The notes: generated by a model from the letters alone, not told the origin. Positions 33,322 through 42,079 are shown, numbered from the stretch's first letter. The stretch is 49,773 bases of DNA from Acidimicrobiaceae bacterium (GCA_002726315.1 PBSS01000001.1:1-49773), one strand, 5' to 3'. A program made the numbers and translations.

Positions 33322-34665
33322 TTAGCCAAGTGGATCCACATCGTCAAATTGTTCGAAGACGCGCTTCACCTTTCCCGCCTCGGTTCTAGCCATTGATCCG
33401 GGAGCAACCATTTCGACTGTCGTTCTAATCCTGAGGCGGTCCAATAGAACCTTCTGGAGTCTGCTGGTTGCATCGTCACCACTACCGGCTGTCCGGTCAC
33501 CAAGTTCCGCTCGAACCCGCAACTCGGCCATCGGACCGCGGCGGTCGACAACGATTGCGTAGTTTGCTCCAACGTCAGGATCGTCCATCAGAGCCGTTTC
33601 GATCTCGCCTGGATAGACGTTGATACCACGGATAACGAGCATGTCATCGGAGCGGCCCATGATTCGTGCGATGCGCGTCCAGTGGCGCTCCGACGGACCG
33701 GTTTCTGGGAGGATCCGTGTGATGTCGCCGGTCCGATATCGGAGCAAGGGTATGGCCTGCTTGGTAAGTGTTGTCAGGACCAACTCGCCCCATTCACCGT
33801 CAGGCAGTACCCCACCAGATTCAGGGTCTACCACCTCGGGAAGGAAATGATCGTCGAAGACGTTCAACGCTCCTAGGTCATCGGGGGCCTCCATCGCAAC
33901 TCCGGGTCCGATCACCTCTGAGAGACCGTAGATGTCAAGGGCCCTGAAATCCCCTCCCCATGCATTCTGGATGCGTGCACGCATGCCCTCCGACCATGGC
34001 TCGGCTCCCAGGATTCCGATTTCCACCTTGAGGTCCTTGAGTATTCCGTAGTCGCGTGCACATTCTGCAAGGAGGAGGCAAAACGACGGTGTTGCGGACA
34101 TGACCCGGCTGTGAAGGTCTGCGAGGAGCTGCAATTGGAGAGTCGTATTTCCCCCCGAGACAGGAACCACCGTGCAACCCAGTCGCTCTCCTCCATAGTG
34201 GAGACCGAGACCACCCGTGAACAGTCCATATCCGTATCCATTGTGGAGTATGTCGTCAGGGCGTACTCCGGCCAGGGCCAGCGAGCGGGCATTTACCTCT
34301 GCCCAGATGACAAGGTCTCCTGGTGTGTAAACGACGATTGTCGGTTTGCCGCTGGTTCCCGAACTGGCGTGGAGCCTTGTTGTTTGGGCTAGAGGAGTGG
34401 TGACCATGCCCAAGGGGTAGGTGTCGCGCAGGTCCGCCTTGACCGTAAAAGGCAGTGATGAAATGTCCCGGACCGAGGTGACCGAGTCCAGTTCGATTCC
34501 CGACAGGCGATCCGACCAGAATGCATTGTTGCAAGTAGACAGACGCCGGACGAGGGCACTGAGACGCTCACCCTGTAAGGCAGTCTTTGTCTCCGTTGGA
34601 TAGCCCACCGTGTCGAGCATCTGACCTAGGACCATGCCGCTCGACGATAGGCGGCGGAGAACCAT
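33322..34665 (-). CDS. paaK: phenylacetate-CoA ligase (PaaK-like AMP-forming ligase)
   Basis: An ANL-superfamily ligase that activates phenylacetate to phenylacetyl-CoA. It shows the short PaaK-type layout: 'ASSGTSGKPTIVVYT' (ATP loop), 'ILGAEPWSEGMR', 'YGLSEVIGPGVAME', 'LLRYRTGDITRI', 'GRSDDMLVIRGINVYP' and the C-terminal domain ending 'RTEAGKVKRVFEQF'. The 447 residues are slightly longer than usual because of a short N-terminal stretch; internal ATGs at 34635 or 34620 could be real. Last gene of the paa operon. Confidence 0.92.
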   Translation of the reverse strand: MVLRRLSSSGMVLGQMLDTVGYPTETKTALQGERLSALVRRLSTCNNAFWSDRLSGIELDSVTSVRDISSLPFTVKADLRDTYPLGMVTTPLAQTTRLHASSGTSGKPTIVVYTPGDLVIWAEVNARSLALAGVRPDDILHNGYGYGLFTGGLGLHYGGERLGCTVVPVSGGNTTLQLQLLADLHSRVMSATPSFCLLLAECARDYGILKDLKVEIGILGAEPWSEGMRARIQNAWGGDFRALDIYGLSEVIGPGVAMEAPDDLGALNVFDDHFLPEVVDPESGGVLPDGEWGELVLTTLTKQAIPLLRYRTGDITRILPETGPSERHWTRIARIMGRSDDMLVIRGINVYPGEIETALMDDPDVGANYAIVVDRRGPMAELRVRAELGDRTAGSGDDATSRLQKVLLDRLRIRTTVEMVAPGSMARTEAGKVKRVFEQFDDVDPLG

Positions 34666-34677
34666 CCGATCAGTGCA

Positions 34678-35670
34678 TCAGCGCAATTGGAAGCCGAGGC
34701 CGATTTGGTCATCAGGGTCAAGGGTGAAACTGCTCCTAGCGAAAAGGTGTGCCGACCCCTCGATCGTGGTGATCACACCGGCCTCCGAGGTTTCTGTGAT
34801 ACGGCCCTCAAAGACTCCGCCGGCGATTCCCTCGTTCAAGAAAGGGTCGCCCATCTCTACGATGCCGGCTTGGTGCAGGAGGGCAAGGCGTGCCGACGTA
34901 CCCGAACCACATGGGGATCTGTCTACCTGTCCGTCAGCAAAGATCGTGACATTCCTCTGGTGGAGCGGGGTGTCACCGATGGTCTCATGGAAGATCGTGC
35001 CGTACAGGCCCGAGAGACGGTTATCTGGAGCATGCATTACGACTGGTGAGTCGTCCAAGGATTTCCGGACTTGTCGACCCAGTGAAATGAGTTCATCGAG
35101 GCACCCAATGTCGGCTGACAGGTTCATTCCGTCGAGGGCCACGGAAGCGTAGAAGGCACCTCCGAAGGACACGGCAACGGACAGTCGGCCGAAAGAGGTA
35201 GGGACCTCCTTAGCGATAGTGCTGACATACGCAGGGACGTTTTGGAATCGGACGTTGACCACCCGGTTTTCATGCAACTTGGCAGTCGTCGGCAGGCGGC
35301 CGGAGGGAACGTCCACAACCACGTGCACGGCTTCACCATCTGTGGCGATCAAACCCGTGTCAATAGCCCAGGTGACAACGGCGATTGTGCCATGGCCACA
35401 TGCTGTGCTGAAGCCATCCTTGTGGAAGAAAATGACCCCTAGGTCACCACCGGGGTCGTCTGGCGGCACGACGAAGCCGCCATACATGTCGGCGTGTCCT
35501 CTTGGTTCGTTGACGAGAAAGCGGCGGAGGTCATCCAGGTTCTTTATCGCCCATTCACGGCGGTCACCAGCAGTTCGGCCCTCCATGGGGCCGACATCCA
35601 GGATCCGAAATGGCTCACCGGCACAGTGATAGTCCGTTGTCGTCAGAGACTCACCAGGCCTGGGGATCAT
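34678..35670 (-). CDS. proline racemase / hydroxyproline epimerase family protein
   Basis: Family signatures are plain: 'DYHCAGEPFRIL', 'FFHKDGFSTACGHGTIAVVTWAID' with the first catalytic cysteine, and 'DRSPCGSGTSARLALLHQ' with the second. Both cysteines being present argues for a racemase/epimerase rather than a trans-3-hydroxyproline dehydratase, which lacks the first. I use the ATG at 35670; the track's longer start would overlap paaC. Its position between paaC and paaK, all on one strand, is odd for a proline enzyme. Substrate unknown. Confidence 0.85.
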   Translation of the reverse strand: MIPRPGESLTTTDYHCAGEPFRILDVGPMEGRTAGDRREWAIKNLDDLRRFLVNEPRGHADMYGGFVVPPDDPGGDLGVIFFHKDGFSTACGHGTIAVVTWAIDTGLIATDGEAVHVVVDVPSGRLPTTAKLHENRVVNVRFQNVPAYVSTIAKEVPTSFGRLSVAVSFGGAFYASVALDGMNLSADIGCLDELISLGRQVRKSLDDSPVVMHAPDNRLSGLYGTIFHETIGDTPLHQRNVTIFADGQVDRSPCGSGTSARLALLHQAGIVEMGDPFLNEGIAGGVFEGRITETSEAGVITTIEGSAHLFARSSFTLDPDDQIGLGFQLR

Positions 35671-35701
35671 GGTGGCACTGTAGTGACACTGTCGACGACG
35701 T

Positions 35702-36466
35702 CTACCAGACGGCGGTCGGGTCGATGCCCCTGACACTGTTTATTCTGGTGATCAGCACAGCGAAGTCGTCGTGCCTGTACATCCGACCCGTGAAGGCAGG
35801 TGCCGAGATGCTTCCAATGTCGATGTCAGGGAATCGAGTCTGCACCCTGTCGGCCCATTCAGGTAACAGCGTGTCGAACGGTGCCGATGCGACACCTGCT
35901 TCGATGGCCTCGGCTTCTCCTGAGGCTGGGTCAAAAAGGCCTGTTGCAAGGGGCAGGAGTTCACCCACGGCATCAGCCAGCCTTTTGGCGCTGTCTGGTG
36001 TCCGAAGCAGGACGTCGATCAGGCCGTCGGCGTGGCGAATGTGGAACCTTTCTTCGCGGGCAGCATGGGCGGCAGCATCTCTTAGTGATTCGAGCTCTGA
36101 TTGTTTTACGAGTGACCACCGGAGGTCCTCGGCTGTGTCATAGAGCCAGTGACGAACTAGGGCATGTGCCCATTCGGTACAGGCAACTTCCACAATCTGG
36201 GCGGACCGGTACTCGGCGGCACTTCGGTCAAATGCCAGGCGGTTAATCACTTGGTCGTCGGGCTCCCCTCCCTCTCCGCTATCAGCAACTATTGAGTAGA
36301 GGAGGGCGGCGTGGCTTAACTCGTCTTGAGCGATGCTGGCGAACGCCATGTCTTCTTCGAGGAACGGTGCGATTCCGATCCACTCGGTGTGTTGTTGTCC
36401 CATTAGGTGTTCGTCGTCGGCGAAGGCGAGCAGAAACTCGATTGTGCCAGGGGTCATTGATGTCAC
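35702..36466 (-). CDS. paaC: 1,2-phenylacetyl-CoA epoxidase subunit PaaC
   Basis: The structural, non-catalytic ferritin-like subunit that pairs with PaaA. It has 'ADDEHLMGQQHTEWIG' near the N-terminus, 'DMAFASIAQDELSHAALLY', 'AREERFHIRHADGLIDVLL' and the family C-terminus 'INSVRGIDPTAVW'. 254 residues is normal. The GTG start overlaps the paaB stop by four bases (GTGA). Confidence 0.94.
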   Translation of the reverse strand: MTSMTPGTIEFLLAFADDEHLMGQQHTEWIGIAPFLEEDMAFASIAQDELSHAALLYSIVADSGEGGEPDDQVINRLAFDRSAAEYRSAQIVEVACTEWAHALVRHWLYDTAEDLRWSLVKQSELESLRDAAAHAAREERFHIRHADGLIDVLLRTPDSAKRLADAVGELLPLATGLFDPASGEAEAIEAGVASAPFDTLLPEWADRVQTRFPDIDIGSISAPAFTGRMYRHDDFAVLITRINSVRGIDPTAVW

Positions 36467-36735
36467 TTTCTCTGCCTCTGACTCCTGCGGTGGGCTGCCA
36501 CGAGGAGTCCATCGTTATCTCTGTGCGGTTTGTCTGAGTTGGGCGCCACAAAGTCGTGGTCGCCAATGAGCAGGTGCGCGCGATCAACCATCCAAAGCAA
36601 ATCACCCTCACCTCGACGCAGGTAGTTTTCGCGGGCCAATAGCAATGCCAGTTCATCGTCGGGGGCGTCGATGCTCCCGGCGTGGCGGTATTCCTCCTGC
36701 CCGTCTTTTTTGAGGAATATTTCGTAAGTACGGAT
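36463..36735 (-). CDS. paaB: 1,2-phenylacetyl-CoA epoxidase subunit PaaB, apparent ATC start
   Basis: The ORF track shows only the last 60 codons. The frame continues upstream with full PaaB similarity ('RTYEIFLKKDGQEEYRHAGSID' in pattern, then 'LARENYLRRGEGDLLWMVD') to a TGA eight codons before the proposed start. No ATG, GTG, TTG or CTG exists between that TGA and the conserved N-terminus. An ATC directly before 'RTYEIF' is preceded by a perfect AAGGAGG with a 4-base gap, so translation probably starts there, giving 90 aa, the normal PaaB length. PaaB bridges epoxidase A/C units. It lies tightly between paaD and paaC. Confidence 0.8.
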   Translation of the reverse strand: MRTYEIFLKKDGQEEYRHAGSIDAPDDELALLLARENYLRRGEGDLLWMVDRAHLLIGDHDFVAPNSDKPHRDNDGLLVAAHRRSQRQRK

Positions 36736-36745
36736 GCTTCCTCCT

Positions 36746-37225
36746 TCAGCGGTCCCGCATCACTTCGATGACCTCGAAGCAGGATCCACAACGGTGTATG
36801 GCCCGACAACGGCTGGGGCCAAACTCTGACTTCTCCACAGTCGGCGAGCCGCAACGCGGGCAAAGTGTTGGGCCGCTATCGACCTTGATGGCCAGAGTCA
36901 GATCGGTGGCCATCGTCCTACGGGCTTTGGCTGTTACGCGCTCGATCGTCCAGATGGGTGACTTCAGCCACTCGACGGTTACTTTTTCAACTTCCGGTAG
37001 TACCTCCAGGGCGGCTTTCACATCGGCACCGATTGTTGCTAGTGCCGGACAGCCCGAGAAAGTAGGGATCAGACCGATGGTGAGTCGGCCATCTTCTGTG
37101 GCGGTGATTGTTTCGAGGAGTCCCAGGTCGACTATTGACACGCCCGGTATCTCAGGATCGTCGACAGTCGTCACAGCAGCGAGGGCTCGTCTCAGCAGTG
37201 TGTTGTCAACGGTCGTGGTATTCAT
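36746..37225 (-). CDS. paaD: phenylacetyl-CoA epoxidase assembly/accessory protein PaaD
   Basis: An N-terminal MIP18/DUF59-type domain ('VDDPEIPGVSIVDLGLLETI', 'TFSGCPALATIGADV') is followed by the PaaD-specific zinc-binding tail 'CPRCGSPTVEKSEFGPSRC...CGSC'. It is thought to help iron delivery or maturation of the epoxidase. I use the ATG overlapping the paaA stop by four bases (159 aa), not the longer track start. It sits between paaA and paaB, whereas the usual order is A-B-C-D. Confidence 0.92.
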   Translation of the reverse strand: MNTTTVDNTLLRRALAAVTTVDDPEIPGVSIVDLGLLETITATEDGRLTIGLIPTFSGCPALATIGADVKAALEVLPEVEKVTVEWLKSPIWTIERVTAKARRTMATDLTLAIKVDSGPTLCPRCGSPTVEKSEFGPSRCRAIHRCGSCFEVIEVMRDR

Positions 37226-38148
37226 GCGATGACCCCGGCTGGAGCAGCATCGAGGGCGTTGCGCACCCACTGGGTGGTTTCCCACGCGGTAGATGCCTCA
37301 GCGATCCGTCGTGCTGTGTCAGGCCCGTCCATCGCCATGGTCCTCTTGAGGGGCTCCCAGTCGATTGGCCCACATGTCCAGGTATCGGTCTCCGGGTCAT
37401 GGGTCAGGCCGGGATCGGGGATTGTGAAGCCGTAACTATGCAGCATCGGAACAAACTTCTGGACCCAGCCAGCTCGCATCACCTCGTTCTTTTCAGACTT
37501 GAGGCGCCAGCGGGCCAACTTGTCATCGGGCTTTGAGTCGGGGCCAAAGAGACGCAGGGCCGGCCACCACCAGTCGTTGATTGATTGTTGAAACATGGCA
37601 CGTTGGGCATCAGTCCCCTGAGAGATCCTGAGGACACGCTCCTCGCCCAATCGGAGATGGAAGCCCTCCTCGGCGATGATCCGCTTTAGGATCCGTTTGT
37701 AGGGGCCATAGGAACAATCCTTGTAGACGGCCTTTTGGCTAGGTACCGCCGCACCGTCGACCAGCAGGCAGATCGCAACTTGGTCTCCCCATGTCCGGAC
37801 CGGGTAGTGGAACACGTTGTGGAACCGAGAGCGTCCAGCGAACAGGTCCTCAATCATCTCCCGACGGGTTTTGATGCCGAGGTCTGCCGCGACCATGTAG
37901 AGCAGGTGGCCGTGGCCGATCTCGTCTTGGGTCTTAGCCAACACGGTCATTTTGTGGCGGAGGCCGGGCGTCATTGGTATCCAGTCGCGTTCTGTCAGGC
38001 CTCCCATCAATTCACTGTTCGCGTGCAACTCTATGAAACGGAACACAGTTGCCCTGTACTCATCGGGCATGTCATCGTCGACCTCGACCATGCCGCCTTC
38101 GTTGAGGAATGCCTCGAACTCGTTCATAGAGGACCATGTGCGTCCCAT
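37222..38148 (-). CDS. paaA: 1,2-phenylacetyl-CoA epoxidase catalytic subunit PaaA
   Basis: The di-iron catalytic subunit that epoxidises the ring of phenylacetyl-CoA. Carboxylate ligands are visible in 'KTQDEIGHGHLLYM' and 'IIAEEGFHLRLGEERVL', with 'ERDWIPMTPGLRHKM' before them and 'DWWWPALRLFGPDSK' after. 308 residues, close to the family length. It follows paaZ by 11 bases. Confidence 0.96.
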   Translation of the reverse strand: MGRTWSSMNEFEAFLNEGGMVEVDDDMPDEYRATVFRFIELHANSELMGGLTERDWIPMTPGLRHKMTVLAKTQDEIGHGHLLYMVAADLGIKTRREMIEDLFAGRSRFHNVFHYPVRTWGDQVAICLLVDGAAVPSQKAVYKDCSYGPYKRILKRIIAEEGFHLRLGEERVLRISQGTDAQRAMFQQSINDWWWPALRLFGPDSKPDDKLARWRLKSEKNEVMRAGWVQKFVPMLHSYGFTIPDPGLTHDPETDTWTCGPIDWEPLKRTMAMDGPDTARRIAEASTAWETTQWVRNALDAAPAGVIA

Positions 38149-38159
38149 CAGCTTTCTCC

Positions 38160-40217
38160 TCAGTTTTCGGCTTGGTTGAGAGGTACTCCGTTCACACCAG
38201 GATGATTGGCAACCAGTGTGAGAACGTCATAGGCGGCGACCACATCGTCGTTTTGATTGAGGACCTGGGCGTCCCAGGCAACCTCGCCATATCCGGCTCC
38301 AGAGCGAAGTGTCTTGCGTTTACAGGTCAGGAAGACGGTAAGGGTGTCACCTGGGTAGGTCGGCTTGGCGAAGCGGCAGCGGTCGATTCCGTAGTTGGCT
38401 AGGACAGGTCCGGGGTCAGGCCAGACGAAAAGTCCCGCTGCAAGTGACAGGACCAGATAGCCATGGGCGACTCGTTCTCCGAAGATAGGACTTGCCGCCG
38501 CCGCCGCCTCATCCATATGTGCATAGAAGTGGTCTCCCGTGCTTTCAGCGAAGTCTTCGATGTCATTGAGGGTGACAGTGCGGGAATCGGTACGAATTGC
38601 CGTTCCAATGTTGAGGTCATCGAAGGTCAACTTGAATGGATGACCGCGGTCCAGGTGCCTTGCGGAGCCAGGCATCCACTCTCCGGTGATGGCGGTGAGC
38701 ATGTCGGGTGAGCCTTGTACAGCAGTTGTTTGGAGGTGGTGGCGAATACCACGGAGGCCCCCCATCTCCTCCCCACCTCCAGCCCTACCTGGTCCACCAT
38801 GGACGAGGTTGGGTAGGGGTGAGCCGTGGCCGGTGCTGGTGTCAGATATCGAAGCGTCCACGACGAGGACGCGTCCGTGGTGGGCGGAGATGCCTGTAGT
38901 CAGAGCACGTGCCTCGTTGGGATCAGCGGTATAGACCGAGGCAACGAGGCTCCCTCCACCCAGTGACGTCAGGTGTATGGCATCTGCCTGATCTGTGTAT
39001 CCCATGATCGTGCTGACCGGTCCGAATGCCTCGGTGGTGTGCACGCTTGGGTCGGTCGGGTTATCTGAACGCAGCAGGGTGGGCGCTAGGAATGCCCCTT
39101 TGTCGGGATCTACGCCGTGGAATTCACAGGAATCAGTAATCACGGTGGTTGATCTGGTGAGGGTTGAAATGGCGTTAAGCACCTCTGTCCTCTGCGCCTT
39201 GCTGACAAGGGCGCCCATGCGTGTGTCTGGATCAGCCGGATCACCGACTCGGACCGCGTCGAGCGAGGCCGCGACAGCTGCAGTTGCCGCTTCCAGGTGC
39301 CGATGGGGTACTAGCGCCCGGCGTATGGCCGTGCATTTTTGGCCAGCTTTGACGGTCATTTCGGTTACGACCTCGGCTACGAAGAGTTCAAATTCGGGTG
39401 AGCCAGGACCCGATTCATGGCCAAGGATGGCAGTGTTGAGGGAGTCGGCTTCGGCGTTGAAGCGTGTCGAGCGTTCCACCACGGATGGGTGGGCTCTTAG
39501 GAGTGCAGCTGTAGAGGCGGAACCGGTAAAGCCGATGAGGTCTTGCCCACCCAGGTGGCCTAAGAGGTCTCCTATGTCACCGCAGATTAGTTGTAGTGCC
39601 CCGTCGGGGAGGATCTCGGACTCAACTATCAGACGGACCATGGCTTCGGTTAGGAACGCTGTTTGGGTGGCTGGCTTGATGATTGTGGGCACACCGGCTA
39701 GTAGGGCAGGAGCGAACTTTTCGAGTGCGCCCCAACATGGGAAGTTAAATGCATTGATCTGGACGGCCACACCATTCAAGGGAGTGGCTATGTGAGTGGC
39801 AATGAACGATCCGTCACGGGCCAAGATCTCAGGGTCACCGTCTAAGAGAACCGTTGAGTTGGGTAACTCTCTACGCCCCTTAGAGGCGTAGCCGAGGAGT
39901 ACTCCGGCGCCTCCCTCGATGTCGATCCAGGAGTCAGTCCGCGTGGCTCCCGTTGCGGTGGACAGGTTATAGAGGCCTTCCTTTTCGGCGAGCAGGTATT
40001 GGCCGAGGGCCTTGAGAAGGGCTGCCCGCTCATGGAAGGTCAGGGAGCCGAGAGCACCACCACCAACCTCTTTGGCATATGCAACAGTTCCCGCAAAGTC
40101 GATTCCGTTACTAGAGACGGATGAGACAGGTTCTCCGGTAACGGCGTGGTGTGTCACGGTTCCTGTGGGGGCTGGGGCGTGCCAAACCCCCTGGACATAA
40201 CTCTCGAGTGTTCGCAC
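38160..40217 (-). CDS. paaZ: bifunctional oxepin-CoA hydrolase / 3-oxo-5,6-dehydrosuberyl-CoA semialdehyde dehydrogenase PaaZ
   Basis: Opens the oxepin-CoA ring and oxidises the resulting aldehyde. The first 510 residues are an aldehyde dehydrogenase ('INAFNFPCWGALEKFAPALLAG', catalytic Cys in 'KAGQKCTAIRRALVP', 'GGPGRAGGGEEMGG'). The last 150 are a MaoC-type hydratase ('ESTGDHFYAHMDE', 'ERVAHGYLVLSLAAGLF'). I choose the GTG behind GGGAG (685 aa, 'MRTLESYVQGVWHAP'), matching the normal N-terminus; the track's TTG 21 codons upstream lacks support. First gene of the operon. Confidence 0.94.
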   Translation of the reverse strand: MRTLESYVQGVWHAPAPTGTVTHHAVTGEPVSSVSSNGIDFAGTVAYAKEVGGGALGSLTFHERAALLKALGQYLLAEKEGLYNLSTATGATRTDSWIDIEGGAGVLLGYASKGRRELPNSTVLLDGDPEILARDGSFIATHIATPLNGVAVQINAFNFPCWGALEKFAPALLAGVPTIIKPATQTAFLTEAMVRLIVESEILPDGALQLICGDIGDLLGHLGGQDLIGFTGSASTAALLRAHPSVVERSTRFNAEADSLNTAILGHESGPGSPEFELFVAEVVTEMTVKAGQKCTAIRRALVPHRHLEAATAAVAASLDAVRVGDPADPDTRMGALVSKAQRTEVLNAISTLTRSTTVITDSCEFHGVDPDKGAFLAPTLLRSDNPTDPSVHTTEAFGPVSTIMGYTDQADAIHLTSLGGGSLVASVYTADPNEARALTTGISAHHGRVLVVDASISDTSTGHGSPLPNLVHGGPGRAGGGEEMGGLRGIRHHLQTTAVQGSPDMLTAITGEWMPGSARHLDRGHPFKLTFDDLNIGTAIRTDSRTVTLNDIEDFAESTGDHFYAHMDEAAAAASPIFGERVAHGYLVLSLAAGLFVWPDPGPVLANYGIDRCRFAKPTYPGDTLTVFLTCKRKTLRSGAGYGEVAWDAQVLNQNDDVVAAYDVLTLVANHPGVNGVPLNQAEN

Positions 40218-40329
40218 GCTTCTCCCGGTCCCCCCGCTTGTGCTCAGGGACGATTGTATAACCTTTGATCGAATTGTCAAAGCGTGGAGATGCGCTGGTT
40301 GGGTCCAGATAATTGGGCACAGGACTGGT

Positions 40330-40403
40330 TGGAGCGGGTGAGGAGAATCGAACTCCCGTCATCAGCTTGGGAAGCTGGGGTTCTACCATTGAACTACACC
40401 CGC
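40330..40403 (-). tRNA. tRNA-Gly(CCC)
   Basis: On the minus strand: acceptor GCGGGTG/CACCCGC, D arm with GTTCAATGGTAGAAC, anticodon loop TTCCCAA (anticodon CCC), T loop TTCGATT, discriminator T and an encoded CCA. All arms pair. It lies about 110 bases before the paaZ start, on the same strand. Confidence 0.95.
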
Positions 40404-40612
40404 GAATCCCCGAATCAGTGGGGAGTCGTGCCGTGCCACTATCGGGAATCTATCCGTGAAGATGGATTGTCCGGACCTGTGGAGGGTTGGCAAAGCCGTA
40501 CACGATGATGATCAATGTGGTTGTGCGGCCGTGCTGCTTTGATCAGATTTGGAGTGGCACAGTTTTCACTTAGAAGGAGGGTGAAGGGTTCTGGTGAGAA
40601 GGTGTGCTGACG
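40404..40612. other. intergenic region, nothing recognised
   Basis: No RNA family, repeat or conserved ORF stands out between tRNA-Gly and the amidohydrolase cluster. It should contain the tRNA-Gly promoter. A GGAGG at 40576-40580 precedes a GTG that opens only a nine-codon ORF. Confidence 0.4.
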
Positions 40613-40783
40613 GTGTATGGCACAATCTTCATCGAACCGGTGGAAGCTCTTGGCTTGGACGTCACAGTCAGCCGCGAGGAGAAACGGGGTTGCACCAGTC
40701 CGTTCGCCAAGATGAACTACGGCCGAAGGTACTTTGACCTCCAGGTTCCGGTGGTTGTCGGGTTTGCATCAGCCCCGAGCTAG
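40613..40783 (+). CDS. possible small ORF or gene remnant (56 aa), unrecognised
   Basis: A GTG-started frame below the track's length limit. It reads 'VYGTIFIEPVEALGL', then 'FAKMNYGRRYFDLQVPVVVGF', and ends in TAG 15 bases inside the convergent amidohydrolase. Third positions are GC-rich as in real genes here, and the mix of hydrophobic and charged residues looks protein-like. There is no good ribosome site, so it may be a decayed gene end. Confidence 0.25.
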   Translation: MYGTIFIEPVEALGLDVTVSREEKRGCTSPFAKMNYGRRYFDLQVPVVVGFASAPS

Positions 40784-42073
40784 TCGAAGAGCCCGTTTGC
40801 CAACCTCTGCTATAACTCGTTCCATATCAACAGTCAGCATCTCACCGTCGGAAACCACCTTCTCGCCGGCTACCCAGACGTCTGTTACCCGGCGGGTTGA
40901 TCCCGACCATGCCACGTGGGCCAACAGTTCGTCTGGTTCGGTTACCGGTACGAAACTAGTGTGGCCTAGGTCCATCCTGATCATGTCGAGAGTTGTGCCG
41001 GGCGCCAGGTAGCCCGTGTCCTTGAGGCCAACTGCCGCAGCAGAGTCACGGGTTGCCATGGTTAGTGTTTCCACTGTCGAAACAACCGTCGAGTCCAGTG
41101 CATGGACTCTGGCTAGCAGCGCTGCCATCTTCACCTCCTCCCATAGGTCGAGAGAACCGTTGGAGGCGGGTCCATCGGTTCCGTAGCCGACGATCACGCC
41201 CGCTTTCTTCATGGCAGTCAGCGGGGCTATTCCGCATCCGAGCCTCATGTTGCTAATCGGACAGTGAGCAACAGCAACATTGTCGGCTGCCAGCAGAGCG
41301 ATGTCAGCGTTATCCACCCAAACACAGTGGGCCGCGAGCACACGACTGTCGAACACCCCGTTGTCATGAAGAATGGCGGTTATCGAGCGACCGTAGGTGG
41401 CTTCGAGTTCGACATTCTCCTCACGGGTCTCAGCAAGATGCAGGTGGAGTATGGCGTCAAGTGACTGGGCCAACTCCGCCATTTCGACCACTTTGGCGAT
41501 TCCGAGGTCATAGGCAGAATGGGGACCTATTCCGACCGTGATCCTCCCAGTTGGGTCATGGTATTTCGAGAAGAAATTGGAGACTTCCTCGGTGCGGTCA
41601 CTACCGCTGGAGTGGAGGCCTGACACGACACCAGGGGTCATGACAAGTCGGGCGCCCGATTCCATGACGGCGTCTACCATCGCTTCTTCGAACAGGTACA
41701 TCTCACAGCTCGTGGTCACTCCTGCAAGAAGCATCTCGGCTGATCCAAGGGTCATTCCCCACCAAGCATCTTCCGGAGTCATACGGCCCTCGCGTGGCCA
41801 CATGGCCTCGGTCAGCCAGCGGTGGAGGGGCAGGCCATCGCCTGAGCCACGCATGAGTGTCATCGGTGTGTGGCAGTGGGCGTTCACCAGGCCCGGCATG
41901 AGGAGGCCACCGACGTCTGCTACAGATACGGCGTCGTCGACAGGAGGGGCATCTTGGGATGCGCCCACCCAGGTGATCTTGCCATCAGCTGTATCGACCA
42001 CACCGGGGGCGAACACGGAGTTGTCCATGTCACAGGTGACTACGACGTCAGCGGTGAAACGTTGCAATTCCAT
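40769..42073 (-). CDS. amidohydrolase, MTA/SAH deaminase (MtaD/DadD)-like
   Basis: A 434-residue metal-dependent nucleobase/nucleoside deaminase of the ATZ/TRZ-MtaD group: 'PGLVNAHCHTPMTLMRG' (HxH metal site), 'LHLHLAETREE', 'AAHCVWVDNADI' and 'GYGTDGPASNGSLDLWEE' (metal Asp). Close families deaminate 5'-methylthioadenosine, S-adenosylhomocysteine or 5'-deoxyadenosine to the inosine forms; related members act on guanine, 8-oxoguanine or triazines. I prefer the nucleoside role because mtnA and a nucleoside-type transporter are adjacent. The ATG lies six bases after the aldolase stop, so it is the last gene of a four-gene operon. Confidence 0.82.
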   Translation of the reverse strand: MELQRFTADVVVTCDMDNSVFAPGVVDTADGKITWVGASQDAPPVDDAVSVADVGGLLMPGLVNAHCHTPMTLMRGSGDGLPLHRWLTEAMWPREGRMTPEDAWWGMTLGSAEMLLAGVTTSCEMYLFEEAMVDAVMESGARLVMTPGVVSGLHSSGSDRTEEVSNFFSKYHDPTGRITVGIGPHSAYDLGIAKVVEMAELAQSLDAILHLHLAETREENVELEATYGRSITAILHDNGVFDSRVLAAHCVWVDNADIALLAADNVAVAHCPISNMRLGCGIAPLTAMKKAGVIVGYGTDGPASNGSLDLWEEVKMAALLARVHALDSTVVSTVETLTMATRDSAAAVGLKDTGYLAPGTTLDMIRMDLGHTSFVPVTEPDELLAHVAWSGSTRRVTDVWVAGEKVVSDGEMLTVDMERVIAEVGKRALRLARG

Positions 42074-42079
42074 TGGCAA

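Noticed and set aside
36463-36645. 60-aa ORF as a complete gene
   Set aside because: It is only the C-terminal part of paaB; the frame and family similarity continue upstream to 36735.
40284-40508. 74-aa plus-strand ORF
   Set aside because: It runs across tRNA-Gly on the opposite strand and has no protein-family resemblance.
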